Notes: generated by a model not told the origin, from the letters alone. A DNA stretch of 60,101 bases from Bacillota bacterium (GCA_012839765.1 DUMW01000066.1:1-60101), one strand, 5' to 3'; positions 17,908-26,845 are shown, counted from the first letter of the stretch. Made by a program: numbers and translations.

Positions 17908-17923
17908 TGTGCATCCACCTTTC

Positions 17924-19231
17924 CTATAACCCCAGTCCCTGCCAGAATTCATCCAGCCTCAGCTGCAATTGGGTTCGGGCGGTCTCCATGGCATTGAGGG
18001 AACTGGTTTCCCCGAAGGCCACTTTACGCAGCATGTCGGAGACGATGGTGGTCCAACCGCTGATGGCCGGCTCCCGACTGGGGATGGCGTTCATGATGTT
18101 GTTACCGATCACTCCCACGTAGGGGTTAATCTGGAAGAAGTCATCTTGGATGTTGAATTCGATGGCCGCGCCGGGTCTACCCTGCTGTACTACGAACCAG
18201 CCGCCACCCTCCAGTTCCATGGTGAGGAACTTGACGAAAAGCCAGGCCGCTTCGGGATGTTTGGCCCGGGCGGGGATACCATAACCCCAGGTGAGCCGCA
18301 GCTCAGGCTGATAGGGTTCGCCGGTCTTGGTGGGTACCGAGGCCACGCCGAACTCCATTTCCGGAGCCTGGGCCTGGATCATGAAGTAGTGGTAATCTTC
18401 TCCCAGGGCCATCGCGGCTTTGCCCTGGATGTACCGGGTAATATCCCAGGTGTGCAGGCGTTCGATGGCCACCCGTCCCCGGTTGATCTGGTTGGTGAAG
18501 TCCGCCATCCAGTCTAGGGTTTCCAAGGCCACGGAGTTAGGGCCCATCAGTACGGTCCGCCGATCCTCACTGAAGAGGCTGCCTCCGGCCGCGTTCACCC
18601 AGGCCTGATACTGACTGGGCATCTTGTGCTCAAAGACGTCGATCCCAATCCGAGTGAGGTTCCCATCCGCGTCGGTCTCGGTGAGTTTCCGGCCGATTTC
18701 CGCCAGTTCGTCGAAGGTCCTGGGAACCAGTTGTTCACTGATGCCCGCAGCATCGAAGATATCCTTGTTGTAATAAAGGTAGTTACCGGCATTGATCAAC
18801 TGGGGCAGGAAGTAGATGCCCTCGATCCGGCCGTAGGGATCTTCCAAGGACTCGATAACTGTGGGATAGAAGATGTCCTCCAGGTAGATTCCGTCCTTCT
18901 CTAGGAAAGGACGCAGATCCAACATACCATTGTACATGCCCAACTCCACACTGAGATCCCGGCCGATCATCGCCACATCGGGGGGAGAGCCAGCGGCTAC
19001 CGCGGTGACCAATTTGTCCCGCAGGATCAAGTCACTATTACCAATGAGTTGCGCGTTGACCTTAATCCCTGGATAAAGAGCTTCGAAGCGACTGATCACC
19101 TCATCCACCAAGTACAGCCGGTCGCCGGTCCAGATGTGCCAGAAGTCAATCTCGATGACCTCGGCCCAGACCATACCATAGCTGCACAGGACGATGAGGC
19201 CTAGCAACACCAACACACTGATTCGTTTCAC
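17924..19231 (-). CDS. ABC-type extracellular solute-binding protein
   Basis: The 435-residue protein is a family-1 sugar-binding protein. Its signal peptide ends near VWA-EVIE and has no lipobox. EIDFWHIWTGDRLYLVDEVISRFEALYPGI is the classic first lobe. AGSPPDVAMIGRD and AWLFVKFLTMELEGGG also fit the family. It should bind an oligosaccharide for import, yet no membrane component is encoded nearby. The GTG start is preceded by AAGGAGG. It is promoter-proximal in the cluster running down to 7757, which fits the high expression usual for binding proteins. Confidence 0.92.
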   Translation of the reverse strand: MKRISVLVLLGLIVLCSYGMVWAEVIEIDFWHIWTGDRLYLVDEVISRFEALYPGIKVNAQLIGNSDLILRDKLVTAVAAGSPPDVAMIGRDLSVELGMYNGMLDLRPFLEKDGIYLEDIFYPTVIESLEDPYGRIEGIYFLPQLINAGNYLYYNKDIFDAAGISEQLVPRTFDELAEIGRKLTETDADGNLTRIGIDVFEHKMPSQYQAWVNAAGGSLFSEDRRTVLMGPNSVALETLDWMADFTNQINRGRVAIERLHTWDITRYIQGKAAMALGEDYHYFMIQAQAPEMEFGVASVPTKTGEPYQPELRLTWGYGIPARAKHPEAAWLFVKFLTMELEGGGWFVVQQGRPGAAIEFNIQDDFFQINPYVGVIGNNIMNAIPSREPAISGWTTIVSDMLRKVAFGETSSLNAMETARTQLQLRLDEFWQGLGL

Positions 19232-19547
19232 AAAGATTCCTCCTTACATATTGGGTTGGCTCCTGCTGTTGCCATGCTTAGACTTGTTTCTCCTGTTGCA
19301 ATATGTGCCTCTTGTTTCTCTTGCGATGTAATACTTCGACGCCATACAGGAGATTTCCTTTTTCGGAAACGATAAACAAGACATAATGTAGAAAAAGATT
19401 AGAGGCCTTAGAATTGCCGTTGGGAGTATGTGCTTGTTGTTGCATAAGGTGGGATATCGTGAAACAAGAGGTGTGTGGACCTGGTTGTCTTGAAACGGAT
19501 GAAACAAAAGCCGGAGGGGGATCTCTCCCACCTCCGGCACGGTAGGC
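19232..19547. promoter_or_regulatory. Upstream region with CTTGTTTC repeats
   Basis: The region upstream of the solute-binding protein gene holds no gene. CTTGTTTCTC occurs at 19283-19292 and again at 19311-19320, 28 bases apart. The inverted copy GAAACAAGAG is at 19461-19470, and a variant GATAAACAAG is at 19371-19380. CTTGTTTCA also occurs upstream of the LacI gene at 13732-13740. These are candidate operators for that LacI protein. A promoter could not be fixed with confidence. Confidence 0.4.
19510..19538 (-). terminator. Terminator after URO-D-like gene
   Basis: GCCGGAGG and CCTCCGGC form an 8-bp stem with further GGGA/TCCC pairing inside. On the minus strand it is followed by TTTTGTTT. 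It lies ten bases after the stop of the 19548-20555 gene and is a good Rho-independent terminator. Confidence 0.85.
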
Positions 19548-20555
19548 TTAGTAATGGTGGCGCAGGAAGCGGTCCTTGGCCCACTGCACCCATTCGGGTT
19601 TGACGCCGAGGACATCCCACTGGGGATAGTCTTTAGCGATGAAACCGCCACCCTGGCCGAGGTAACGGATCATGTCGTCTGCGGTTTTTTCGATTAGCTC
19701 CCTGTTGCCTGTGGGCATCACCTTCTGGATGTCCACAGGCGACCAGAAGGTCAGCTGGCCCGAGTATTGGGACAGGTATTCCAAACCAAAGAGGTTGGGC
19801 TGGTCCAGTTGGAGGACGTTGACTCCCACCTCGATGAGATCAGGGATGATCTCCGCAATATAGCCACAGGAATGCATGAAGACCTTCATGCCGTGATCAT
19901 GGGCCAGTTTGCACAGTCGACGGAAAGTGGGTCCAAAAAGTTCCCTCCAGCTGGCTGGGCTGATCAGCAACGCCTCCTGGGTTCCCCAATCCTCGGCAAA
20001 CATGATTCCATCGAAGCCCGCTTCGCCATAGTAGATGATGCATTCCCCAAGCAAGGCTTCCACCCGACTACTTAGTTTTAACACCTCGTCCCTAGCCAGG
20101 AGGGTATCGGCCAGGAAGTTCTCCATCCGCCGCATCTTCCGCAGGATGTTGAAGGTGAACCCGGGCAGACCCCCCAACAGGTAGATGTCCCGGAAGCGTT
20201 CTCTGATCTCGGGCAGTCGTTCCACGTCGATTTTCGCCGGGCGCGGAAGGGTGAGTTGGTCTACCTTGTGGTAACCCTCTTCCAATACTCCCCGGATCAC
20301 TTCCCCTTTACTCGCTCCATCCAAACGGCCCCAGATGTTCCCCCATTCATCTTCATATACCATACCCCGGAAATGGGGGACCTGGGCCAACAGCTTGGGA
20401 TGATATCCCCACTGCCGGTGTTCCTCGGGCCGACCTTCCCGCTCCCAGCGGATGCCGGCGGTGCGCAGATCCGAAGGACCACCGATAAAATCCCAGCCGA
20501 TGCGTTCTGGGTGATCAAACTCCACTACTCGCCTGATGAGTTCTCTGCTGGTCAT
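19548..20555 (-). CDS. URO-D superfamily protein (methyltransferase-like)
   Basis: The 335-residue protein belongs to the uroporphyrinogen decarboxylase superfamily. It resembles the MtaA/CmuA-like corrinoid methyltransferase branch rather than HemE. VFMHSCGYIAEIIPDLIEVG has the His-x-Cys pattern used for zinc and thiol activation in methyltransferase members. YGEAGFDGIMFAEDWGTQ and LGQGGGFIA are typical of the superfamily. There is no heme gene nearby. The substrate is unknown; a methyl group from methoxylated compounds is possible. It is divergent from a second superfamily member that starts at 20911. Confidence 0.8.
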   Translation of the reverse strand: MTSRELIRRVVEFDHPERIGWDFIGGPSDLRTAGIRWEREGRPEEHRQWGYHPKLLAQVPHFRGMVYEDEWGNIWGRLDGASKGEVIRGVLEEGYHKVDQLTLPRPAKIDVERLPEIRERFRDIYLLGGLPGFTFNILRKMRRMENFLADTLLARDEVLKLSSRVEALLGECIIYYGEAGFDGIMFAEDWGTQEALLISPASWRELFGPTFRRLCKLAHDHGMKVFMHSCGYIAEIIPDLIEVGVNVLQLDQPNLFGLEYLSQYSGQLTFWSPVDIQKVMPTGNRELIEKTADDMIRYLGQGGGFIAKDYPQWDVLGVKPEWVQWAKDRFLRHHY

Positions 20556-20910
20556 GGTGCTTCCTCCAAAGGTTTTTCTAGGTTCCCATGGAATCTACTA
20601 TTATTCTACCGGAGACAGGCGCCCGCGGACATGTACAATCTTAACCTAAGCTTGGACTTAATCAGGAAGATTGACCAGTAACAGATGAGTTCCCTTTGCC
20701 GCGACCTTCATCTTGCCTTGGAGAGGGCTTTTCAGGATGTTCTTCTCAGACAATCACCCCCCGTTGGTGCGGCACACTCTTTTTTGGATGCAGTACTAGT
20801 TACCAGGGAAGAAACATGCTAAGATGGTGGAAAGTCCACGGGTTTTATGCTCGGTGGAAAACGGCACGGATTATTCGCAAACGGCTAGGCTTGGGAAAGG
20901 ATGTCTGTCC
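20556..20910. other. Divergent intergenic region
   Basis: This 355-base region separates the two divergent URO-D-like genes and must hold their promoters. On the minus strand TAGAAT lies about 50 bases upstream of the 20555 start, but no convincing -35 was found. A frame extends the plus-strand gene upstream to 20824, but it lacks family sequence, so this part is taken as non-coding leader. Confidence 0.4.
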
Positions 20911-21984
20911 ATGGAATTCAGTTTGAAACCAGATTTTGCCGAAGTCAAGAAGCGCTACGACGCCTTCTGGGAGCGGGCCATTGTGGATCGGCCACCGGTT
21001 AGTGGTGTGCGCTTTCTGGCCCCGGATAGAAAGCCTCTTCCCCAGAAGGAGTATGCTTCCCAAAGGGAACGGTGGTTGGATGTGGCCTTTCGGGCGGAGC
21101 AACTAGCCATCGATGCCTTTAACTATGTTTACCCCGCTGACACCCTGCCGGTGGTTTGGCCTAACTTAGGACCGGAGATCTTCAGTGCCTGGTGTGGCTG
21201 TGCCTATGAGTTTTCCGCTTCTACCGCCTGGACCCGGCCTTGCATCGAGAATTGGGAAACCGATGCTGCCGAAGCGGTCTTCGATCCGGAAAATCCCCTG
21301 TTCAAGGCCATGGTAGAATTTACCGAGGAGCTATTGGCCCGGGGCCAGGGGCATTTTATTGTGGGTCTCACGGATTTTCACCCGGGGGCGGATCATCTGG
21401 CAGCCCTGCGGGATCCCCAAAGGCTGGCGATGGACCTGATCGACCATCCCACAGCGGTAAAGGAGAAGCTGTTGACCGCGACCCAGGAGTATTTCCAGGT
21501 CTACGACATCTTCTACAACATGTTGCGGGGGGCCAAGATGCCCATCACCTCCTGGTTGCCGTTGATTCATACGGGCAAGTACTACATTGTCTCCTGCGAC
21601 TTTTCCTGTATGATCAGTCCCCAAATGTTTGAGGAGTTTATCATGCCGGTTTTGGTGGAAGAGTGCCGCTTTCTGGAGCGTTCCATCTACCATCTGGACG
21701 GACCCGGGGCTTTGAAACATCTGGATATGATCCTCAGTATTCCTGAGTTGGATGCGGTCCAGTGGGTACCAGGCGCCGGAAACGAAGGCTATGCCCGGTG
21801 GGTGGAGGTCTACCAGCGGATCCAGCGGGCTGGCAAAGGGATGCAGTTGGACGTCCATGTCAGTGAGCTGCCCCTGGTCTTTGAGACCCTGCGTCCGGAA
21901 GGTGTCTGGTTCCACCCCATCCGAGGCATCACGGATCCCCAGACCCTAGAGACGGTGCTGAATCGTGTAGCCCAGTGGAAATAG
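20911..21984 (+). CDS. URO-D superfamily protein, second type
   Basis: The protein of about 357 residues is a distant member of the uroporphyrinogen decarboxylase/methyltransferase barrel superfamily. It has WLDVAFRAEQLAIDAFNYVYPADTLPVVWPNLGPE, LTDFHPGADHLAALRDPQRL, IYHLDGPGALKHLD and LDAVQWVPGAGNE. It lacks the HxC zinc motif of its divergent neighbour, so it is probably not a zinc methyltransferase of that type. Similar proteins are common in Bacillota and Verrucomicrobiota glycan clusters without known function. The start at 20911 is chosen because homology-like sequence begins there and GGAAAGGATG precedes it. A strong terminator follows. Confidence 0.75.
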   Translation: MEFSLKPDFAEVKKRYDAFWERAIVDRPPVSGVRFLAPDRKPLPQKEYASQRERWLDVAFRAEQLAIDAFNYVYPADTLPVVWPNLGPEIFSAWCGCAYEFSASTAWTRPCIENWETDAAEAVFDPENPLFKAMVEFTEELLARGQGHFIVGLTDFHPGADHLAALRDPQRLAMDLIDHPTAVKEKLLTATQEYFQVYDIFYNMLRGAKMPITSWLPLIHTGKYYIVSCDFSCMISPQMFEEFIMPVLVEECRFLERSIYHLDGPGALKHLDMILSIPELDAVQWVPGAGNEGYARWVEVYQRIQRAGKGMQLDVHVSELPLVFETLRPEGVWFHPIRGITDPQTLETVLNRVAQWK

Positions 21985-21996
21985 GTAAAGGGCAAT

Positions 21997-22036
21997 GGGG
22001 GAAGGAACCTGCCAAAAGGGGGTTCCTCCCCTTTTT
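21997..22036 (+). terminator. Terminator after second URO-D-like gene
   Basis: GGGGAAGGAACC pairs with GGTTCCTCCCC (one bulge) and is followed by five Ts at 22032-22036. It lies 13 bases after the stop at 21984. It is a canonical Rho-independent terminator. Confidence 0.85.
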
Positions 22037-22071
22037 CTTATGTCCTGTATTCTCCCTTCGTGGGAATCTGT

Positions 22072-22101
22072 TTGTCTTTCTTAACTCCCCTATGCTAGAA
22101 T
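22072..22101 (+). promoter_or_regulatory. Promoter of the lipoate ligase gene
   Basis: TTGTCT (22072-22077) and TAGAAT (22096-22101) are separated by 18 bases, and TG is placed for an extended -10 (TGCTAGAAT). The gene starts at 22136. Confidence 0.6.
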
Positions 22102-22135
22102 TAGGAAAACTGAATTTGCTGTTGGAGGAAACACC

Positions 22136-23131
22136 ATGGTGGAAAGGACTTTTATTGCCCAATCGGCTTCCCATGATCCCTGGTACAACCTGGCCCTAGA
22201 GGAGTTGTTGTTGCAACGGGTGCAGCCGGGAGAAGTGATCCTGTATCTTTGGCAAAATGAGCAGACGGTGGTCATTGGGAGAAACCAGAATGCCTGGCGG
22301 GAATGTCGGTGTCAGCTGTTGGAGTCTGAAGGCGGGAAGCTAGCCCGAAGGCTTTCGGGCGGTGGTGCCGTCTACCATGATCTGGGGAACTTGAACTTTA
22401 CCTTTCTCACTACTCGCAGCCACTACGATCTGTCTAAACAGCTGGGGGTGATCCTGGATGCCTTGGTGGCCCTAGGGGTCCAGGCCGAGTTTTCGGGTCG
22501 CAACGACTTAACCGCGGCCGGCAGGAAGTTTTCCGGAAACGCCTATTACTACTACAAAGATGCGGCCATGCACCACGGAACCATCCTGGTCCATACGGAC
22601 TTCGCCAAGGCCGCCCGTTATCTACAGCCCTCCCAACAGAAGATGGAGGCCAAGGGGGTTCGGTCCGTAAGTTCCCGGATCATTAATCTCACTGAACTGG
22701 TCCCAGATCTTACCATTCATAAGGTGATCGAGGGCTTGCGGACTTCCTTTGTGAAGCTGTATGGCGGGGAGGGGACCGAATTGGACCTTGGCGTCTACCA
22801 TGGAAAGGCCCAGGAGCTCTATGCCCGCTATGCCTCCTGGCAGTGGCGCTACGGGCAGACGCCCGCCTTTGATTTGAGTTTTACCACCCGCTTTCCCTGG
22901 GGGGAGGTTACGGTGGAATGTGCAGTGCAGCAGGGCCGGATTGTGGATGTGGCGGTCTACTCCGATGCCCTGGTCTACACCCTGACCGATTATGTCCGCA
23001 GTGCCCTCTTAGGCAGTACCTTTAGCCCTGCCGCGGTGGAAGCAGCCTTTGCCGCTCTTGAGGCGGAAGAGCTTTCCGCCGAACTCGGTGACGTGCAGGC
23101 TTGGCTTGTGGCGGAGATCGCAAAGGCGTAA
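22136..23131 (+). CDS. lplA: Lipoate-protein ligase A
   Basis: The 331-residue enzyme attaches lipoate, using ATP, to the lysine of glycine cleavage H protein or 2-oxoacid dehydrogenase subunits in the cytoplasm. It shows the family motifs RRLSGGGAVYHD (residues 71-82), GRNDLTAAGRKFSGNA (121-136, with Lys131 expected to contact the adenylate) and HHGTILVHTDF. The C-terminal accessory domain, with EVTVECAVQQGRIVDVAVYSD, is present, so the protein is a full bacterial LplA. It has its own promoter, a GGAGG site and a shared hairpin with the convergent TypA gene. Confidence 0.95.
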   Translation: MVERTFIAQSASHDPWYNLALEELLLQRVQPGEVILYLWQNEQTVVIGRNQNAWRECRCQLLESEGGKLARRLSGGGAVYHDLGNLNFTFLTTRSHYDLSKQLGVILDALVALGVQAEFSGRNDLTAAGRKFSGNAYYYYKDAAMHHGTILVHTDFAKAARYLQPSQQKMEAKGVRSVSSRIINLTELVPDLTIHKVIEGLRTSFVKLYGGEGTELDLGVYHGKAQELYARYASWQWRYGQTPAFDLSFTTRFPWGEVTVECAVQQGRIVDVAVYSDALVYTLTDYVRSALLGSTFSPAAVEAAFAALEAEELSAELGDVQAWLVAEIAKA

Positions 23132-23133
23132 GT

Positions 23134-23156
23134 GGTTGTAGCCTAAGGCTACAACC
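23134..23156. terminator. Hairpin between convergent lplA and typA
   Basis: GGTTGTAGCC and GGCTACAACC form a perfect 10-bp stem with a 3-nt loop between the two convergent genes. On the plus strand it is followed by ATTTTAG, so it most likely terminates lplA. On the minus strand the T-run is poor. Confidence 0.7.
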
Positions 23157-23159
23157 ATT

Positions 23160-24986
23160 TTAGACTTTCTGGGCGTGCCTTTCCGTTTGACGGAGGACCT
23201 TCTTGCGTAGGCGGATAGCCTGGGGGGTGATCTCCACCAGTTCATCGGCGGCGATGAAGGCCAAGGCCTCCTCTAGACTCAGCCGGCGGGGGACGTCAAG
23301 CTTCTCGGTGATTTCCGCAGTGGCGGAGCGCATATTGGTCACGTGCCTCTTCTTCGCAACGTTGACGTCGAGGTCTTCTCCTCGGGAGTTCTCACCGACG
23401 ATCATCCCTTCGTATACTTCAGTGCCCGGTTCGATGAACAGCGTACCCCTCTCCTGGATGTTTAGGATGGCGTAGGCGGTGGCGATTCCCGGTTCACAGG
23501 CCACCAGGCTTCCGGTGGTGCGGTGGACGATGGGGCCCCGGTGGGGTCCGTACCCGGCAAAGGTATGATAGGCCACGCTGTGTCCCTTGGTCTCGGTGAG
23601 CAATTGGGAGTGAAACCCGATAAGCCCCCGGGCCGGCACCAGGAATTCCAGCTTCACCATGTTGTCGCTGGTGGAGACCATGCTCAGCAGTTCACCCTTC
23701 CGTTGGCCGAAAAAGAGAATTACGTTCCCCGAATACTCGTTGGGGACCTCCACGAAGACCCGCTCTAGGGGTTCGTGCAGTTGTCCGTCGATTTCCTTTA
23801 GAACCGGCTCCGGTTTGGAGACGGTAAACTCATAGCCTTCCCGCCGCATGGTTTCCATCAGGATGCTCAGGTGTAGCTCACCCCTGCCCCGCACCTCGAA
23901 GGCATCGGGGCTATCGGTGGGGTTGACCTGCAAAGCCACGTTGGTTTGCAGTTCCCGGAAAAGGCGGTCCCGCAGGTGGCGAGAGGTAACGTATTTCCCC
24001 TCTCGTCCTGCTAAGGGTCCGTCATTGATGCGGAAGATGACCGTCAGGGTGGGTTCGTCCACTTGCAAGGCGGGTAAGGACTCCACCCTCTGGGGATCCA
24101 CGATGGTGTCCCCAATGGCCACATCGTCCAGTCCCGCCACCGCTACGATCTCCCCCGCCTGCGCCTCCTCCACCGGGATGCGTTCTAGCCGGGCGAAGGT
24201 GTACAGGTACTCGACACGGCCTGTCTTGGTCGTGGGGGCGTCGCTGCGGCATACGGCAACGGGCATGCCTTTGGTGATGCTCCCCCGTTGAATGCGTCCC
24301 AAGGCCAGGCGCCCTACATATTCATCGTATTCCAGATTGGTGACCAAAAGTTGCAGTGGACCTGCCTGTTCCACCCGGGGCGGTGGCACGTGGGTGATAA
24401 TCAAGTCCAACAGCGGTAGGATGCTTCTGGGCTTGGCCTGGGCCAGTTGGGCCTGGGCGTCGGCCAGATCTAGGGAGGCAATACCCTCCCGGGCCACGGC
24501 CCAAACCACGGGAAAGTCCGCCTGTTCATCGGTGGCATCCAGTTCCAGGAAAAGCTCCAAGACCTCTTCCACCACTTCGTAGGGCCGGGCATCCTTCCGA
24601 TCGATTTTGTTAATCACCACGATGGGCTTCAGGTTGTGTGCGAAGGCCTTCTGGAGCACATAGCGGGTTTGGGGCAAGGGTCCTTCGGCACTATCCACCA
24701 CCAACAAAGCCCCGTCCACCATCCCGATGACCCGCTCTACTTCACCGCCGAAGTCTACATGGCCCGGGGTGTCGACGATGTTGATCTTGATCCCTTGGTG
24801 GAAGATCCCCGTATTCTTAGCCAAAATGGTGATCCCCCGCTCCCTTTCCAGGGCGTTGGAATCTAAGATCTGGGATTCTGTCCGTTGGTTTTCCCGGAAA
24901 ACACCGGTTTGCTTCAAAAAGGCGTCCACTAAGGTTGTCTTTCCATGATCCACATGGGCAATGATTGCGACATTTCTAATCTCCAT
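23160..24986 (-). CDS. typA: GTPase TypA/BipA
   Basis: The 608-residue ribosome-associated translational GTPase is involved in ribosome assembly and stress adaptation. The G domain is complete: AHVDHGKT (10-17), RGITI (50-54), DTPGH (72-76) and NKID (126-129). Translation-factor domains II, III and V follow (LGRIQRGSITKGMPV; RGRGELHLSILMETMRREGYEF), then the TypA-specific C terminus with ARGLIGFHSQLLTETKG and NEYSGNVILFFGQRKGEL. The length is standard. The gene stands alone, upstream of no obvious operon partner. Confidence 0.97.
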   Translation of the reverse strand: MEIRNVAIIAHVDHGKTTLVDAFLKQTGVFRENQRTESQILDSNALERERGITILAKNTGIFHQGIKINIVDTPGHVDFGGEVERVIGMVDGALLVVDSAEGPLPQTRYVLQKAFAHNLKPIVVINKIDRKDARPYEVVEEVLELFLELDATDEQADFPVVWAVAREGIASLDLADAQAQLAQAKPRSILPLLDLIITHVPPPRVEQAGPLQLLVTNLEYDEYVGRLALGRIQRGSITKGMPVAVCRSDAPTTKTGRVEYLYTFARLERIPVEEAQAGEIVAVAGLDDVAIGDTIVDPQRVESLPALQVDEPTLTVIFRINDGPLAGREGKYVTSRHLRDRLFRELQTNVALQVNPTDSPDAFEVRGRGELHLSILMETMRREGYEFTVSKPEPVLKEIDGQLHEPLERVFVEVPNEYSGNVILFFGQRKGELLSMVSTSDNMVKLEFLVPARGLIGFHSQLLTETKGHSVAYHTFAGYGPHRGPIVHRTTGSLVACEPGIATAYAILNIQERGTLFIEPGTEVYEGMIVGENSRGEDLDVNVAKKRHVTNMRSATAEITEKLDVPRRLSLEEALAFIAADELVEITPQAIRLRKKVLRQTERHAQKV

Positions 24987-25113
24987 CGTTATTCTTCATC
25001 CCCTATCCGGGGAAAAGTATATCCTTCAGGGAAAGGGAACGTCAAGTTTTGAGTTGGGGTGGTGGTTTAGAATAAGGAGGTTTTTTCTCCAGACAGAAGT
25101 GGGAAAGACTATA

Positions 25114-25143
25114 GGCCCCGCAGGGGAATCGATCTGCGGGGCC
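25114..25143 (-). terminator. Terminator after the ddh gene
   Basis: GGCCCCGCAG and CTGCGGGGCC form a perfect 10-bp stem with a 10-nt loop, eight bases after the stop at 25151. On the minus strand it is followed by TATAGTCTTTCC, so the T-run is weak. Confidence 0.65.
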
Positions 25144-25150
25144 GCTGGGG

Positions 25151-26035
25151 CTAGACCAGTCGTTTGACCCAGGTTTCCCGGTCTCCGGGCAACAGATCCA
25201 CCAAGGGGATCTCAATGAGGGTGTAGGCTCCGGGTTGTTGTCGCACGGCGGCCCTGGCGGCCGCGACCATGATTTGGGCCGTGAGGGCCGGGTTGTTAAT
25301 CCGCATATCCCACTGGAAAAGCTGGTTGTGGGTGGCTCCGGACACCCCTTTCCGTTCGATGGTCACTCCGTGCCCGACATCCATAAGCTGTTGTACATCG
25401 GGAACCTGTCTTACATGGGTTTCGTCATGGACGAAGTAAGGGTCTTCTTTGATGGTCCGTTCCACCGCGGAGAACTGGGCTCCCTCTTCTAGGACCACGT
25501 AGACGATCCGGCGGTGCAGCCCCGTACCGATGGGGATGGTCATGGACAGGGCATCCTTCACACCGGGCAAGGCCTTCACCGCGGTGGTGTGGCCCATACT
25601 CATCCCGGGGCCAAAGTTGGTATAGGTAATCCCCTTGGGGGCCATGGCTTCTAGCAGAGCCCGGATCACCGAATCGGTGCCCGGATCCCAACCGGCCGCA
25701 AGGACTGCGACGGCGTTATTCTCCTTGGCCACCGTAGCCAGTTCCCTGCGCAAGTTCACCAGTTCCCCGTGGATGTCATAGCAGTCTACGGTGTTGATCC
25801 CCAACCCGAGGATCTCCTTAGTCAGCGGGGGCACGGTGCGGGACGGTGTGCACAATAGGGCGACATCCACCGGTCCCAGATCCCGGATATCGGTGACTAC
25901 CAAAGTATCTATGTTCTGCTTGGGGGCAGAGCTTTGGCGACGGACGATCCCGGCCAGTTCCATGTCTTCTGCGGCCTGCACAGCTTCCACCGCAAACCTG
26001 CCCACATTTCCCAATCCAATAACGGCAACTCTCAT
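25151..26035 (-). CDS. ddh: meso-Diaminopimelate D-dehydrogenase
   Basis: The enzyme of about 294 residues makes meso-diaminopimelate in one NADPH-dependent step from tetrahydrodipicolinate, for lysine and peptidoglycan. It has the N-terminal Rossmann fold [27 protein letters not shown], the family signature [20 protein letters not shown] and [20 protein letters not shown]. The C-terminal substrate segment [22 protein letters not shown] also fits. The length matches known enzymes. A frame reaches GTG 26053, but its GGAGG is the ribosome site of the ATG at 26035, which is chosen. It is a single gene with its own terminator. Confidence 0.95.
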   Translation of the reverse strand: MRVAVIGLGNVGRFAVEAVQAAEDMELAGIVRRQSSAPKQNIDTLVVTDIRDLGPVDVALLCTPSRTVPPLTKEILGLGINTVDCYDIHGELVNLRRELATVAKENNAVAVLAAGWDPGTDSVIRALLEAMAPKGITYTNFGPGMSMGHTTAVKALPGVKDALSMTIPIGTGLHRRIVYVVLEEGAQFSAVERTIKEDPYFVHDETHVRQVPDVQQLMDVGHGVTIERKGVSGATHNQLFQWDMRINNPALTAQIMVAAARAAVRQQPGAYTLIEIPLVDLLPGDRETWVKRLV

Positions 26036-26363
26036 CGCTTGCTCCCTCCTCACATTACCCCTAATGGTTCTTCACTACCCCTTTATTTTCCTGCGGCAGG
26101 AAACTTGTATCCAAGGGATTTCTTTCATCTGATTGCCGTGAGAAAGGGGCAATTGCCCAAGAAAAGACAAAGGAACTTTGCACGAGACATATCCCCGGCG
26201 AAACTTGGAGGGATTTTATCTTTGGGCTTAGTTAACAATATGGAGGGCAGGTGTACATTGCCAACGGGTTTTCGTGCTGTTATTGGGAAACCCAAGGCCG
26301 CTGGGTGGCAGTTTAGAGGATTCCCGGGCAGCAAATTGGGGTATGGGGGCAGAAGCCTGCCCC
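26036..26363. other. Intergenic region upstream of ddh
   Basis: No gene was found in these 328 bases. On the minus strand TTGGCA followed after 18 bases by TATTGT, at about 26240-26275, could be a weak promoter for ddh. Short frames on both strands have no family features. Confidence 0.35.
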
Positions 26364-26364
26364 C
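26345..26364 (-). terminator. Hairpin after the spore coat gene
   Basis: GGGGGCAG and CTGCCCCC form an 8-bp stem with a 4-nt loop that touches the stop codon of the CotF-like gene. No T-run follows, so it may be an imperfect terminator. Confidence 0.5.
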
Positions 26365-26645
26365 TACCGTACAGTAACCCCGCCCGATGACAGCGCCGAA
26401 GAAGTGAGAAAGCCATTAATCCGTTGGATCTCCTGGTAATCCGCCGGGCCTGCCTCCAGATACCAGTTGTTCTTGGAGGCTAGCTTTGCCAGTTCGTAGG
26501 AGTCCTTCTCACCTTTGGTTACGTTGCTCATCAACAGTCCCCGTAGTTCCTGGTTGGAGCATTCCAGGGCCACTTTCAGGGCCTCGGTGGTGGAGGTTTT
26601 GCAGGTATGCAGGTAATCCAGGGCGATTTCCCGGTCCGTTAGCAT
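26364..26645 (-). CDS. CotF-like spore coat protein
   Basis: The small helical protein of about 93 residues resembles the CotF/coat-related family of Bacillota: MLTDREIALDYLHTCKTSTTEALKVALECSNQELRGLL. The C-terminal half has NWYLEAGPADYQEIQRINGF. Such proteins have a ferritin-like helical bundle and are associated with the spore coat, though many have no defined role. The ATG at 26645 follows AAAGGAG. The partner gene upstream (26660-26845) is 14 bases away, so they are probably co-transcribed. Expression in the mother cell is likely from family knowledge; no sigma-E or sigma-K promoter was identified. Confidence 0.8.
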   Translation of the reverse strand: MLTDREIALDYLHTCKTSTTEALKVALECSNQELRGLLMSNVTKGEKDSYELAKLASKNNWYLEAGPADYQEIQRINGFLTSSALSSGGVTVR

Positions 26646-26659
26646 CGGGTTCACTCCTT

Positions 26660-26845
26660 TCAACTTAAGAATTTCATGAGTTTATCTGCGGTCTGTTGGG
26701 ACTCGCGGGCACCGGTCTGCAACATGTTCTTCAGCGTTGGATCCTGACATTGCTGGGCAAAGAAGGACAATTTCCGGGACGTGGCCAGAGCATCGTTGGC
26801 CAAGTGCCGAATGTTTTGCAGTTCCAGCTCATTGATCTTCGTCAA
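26660..26845 (-). CDS. Small helical protein paired with CotF-like gene
   Basis: The 61-residue protein is all-helical and charged, starting with TKINELELQNIRHLANDALA and ending with QQTADKLMKFLS. It has no signal peptide or membrane segment. Small proteins of this kind often stand next to CotF-like genes in spore formers, possibly forming one helical bundle. The TTG at 26845 is chosen because GGGGGG stands eight bases before it. A longer frame to 26935 has no family-like sequence. The function is unknown. Confidence 0.65.
   Translation of the reverse strand: MTKINELELQNIRHLANDALATSRKLSFFAQQCQDPTLKNMLQTGARESQQTADKLMKFLS

Noticed and set aside
19244-19651. Minus-strand frame of 135 codons upstream of a solute-binding gene
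   Set aside because: It overlaps the strong terminator and the end of the URO-D-like gene in another frame and has no plausible protein character.
19548-20555. Uroporphyrinogen decarboxylase HemE for heme synthesis
   Set aside because: The HxC motif and overall sequence fit methyltransferase-like members better, and no heme genes are near.
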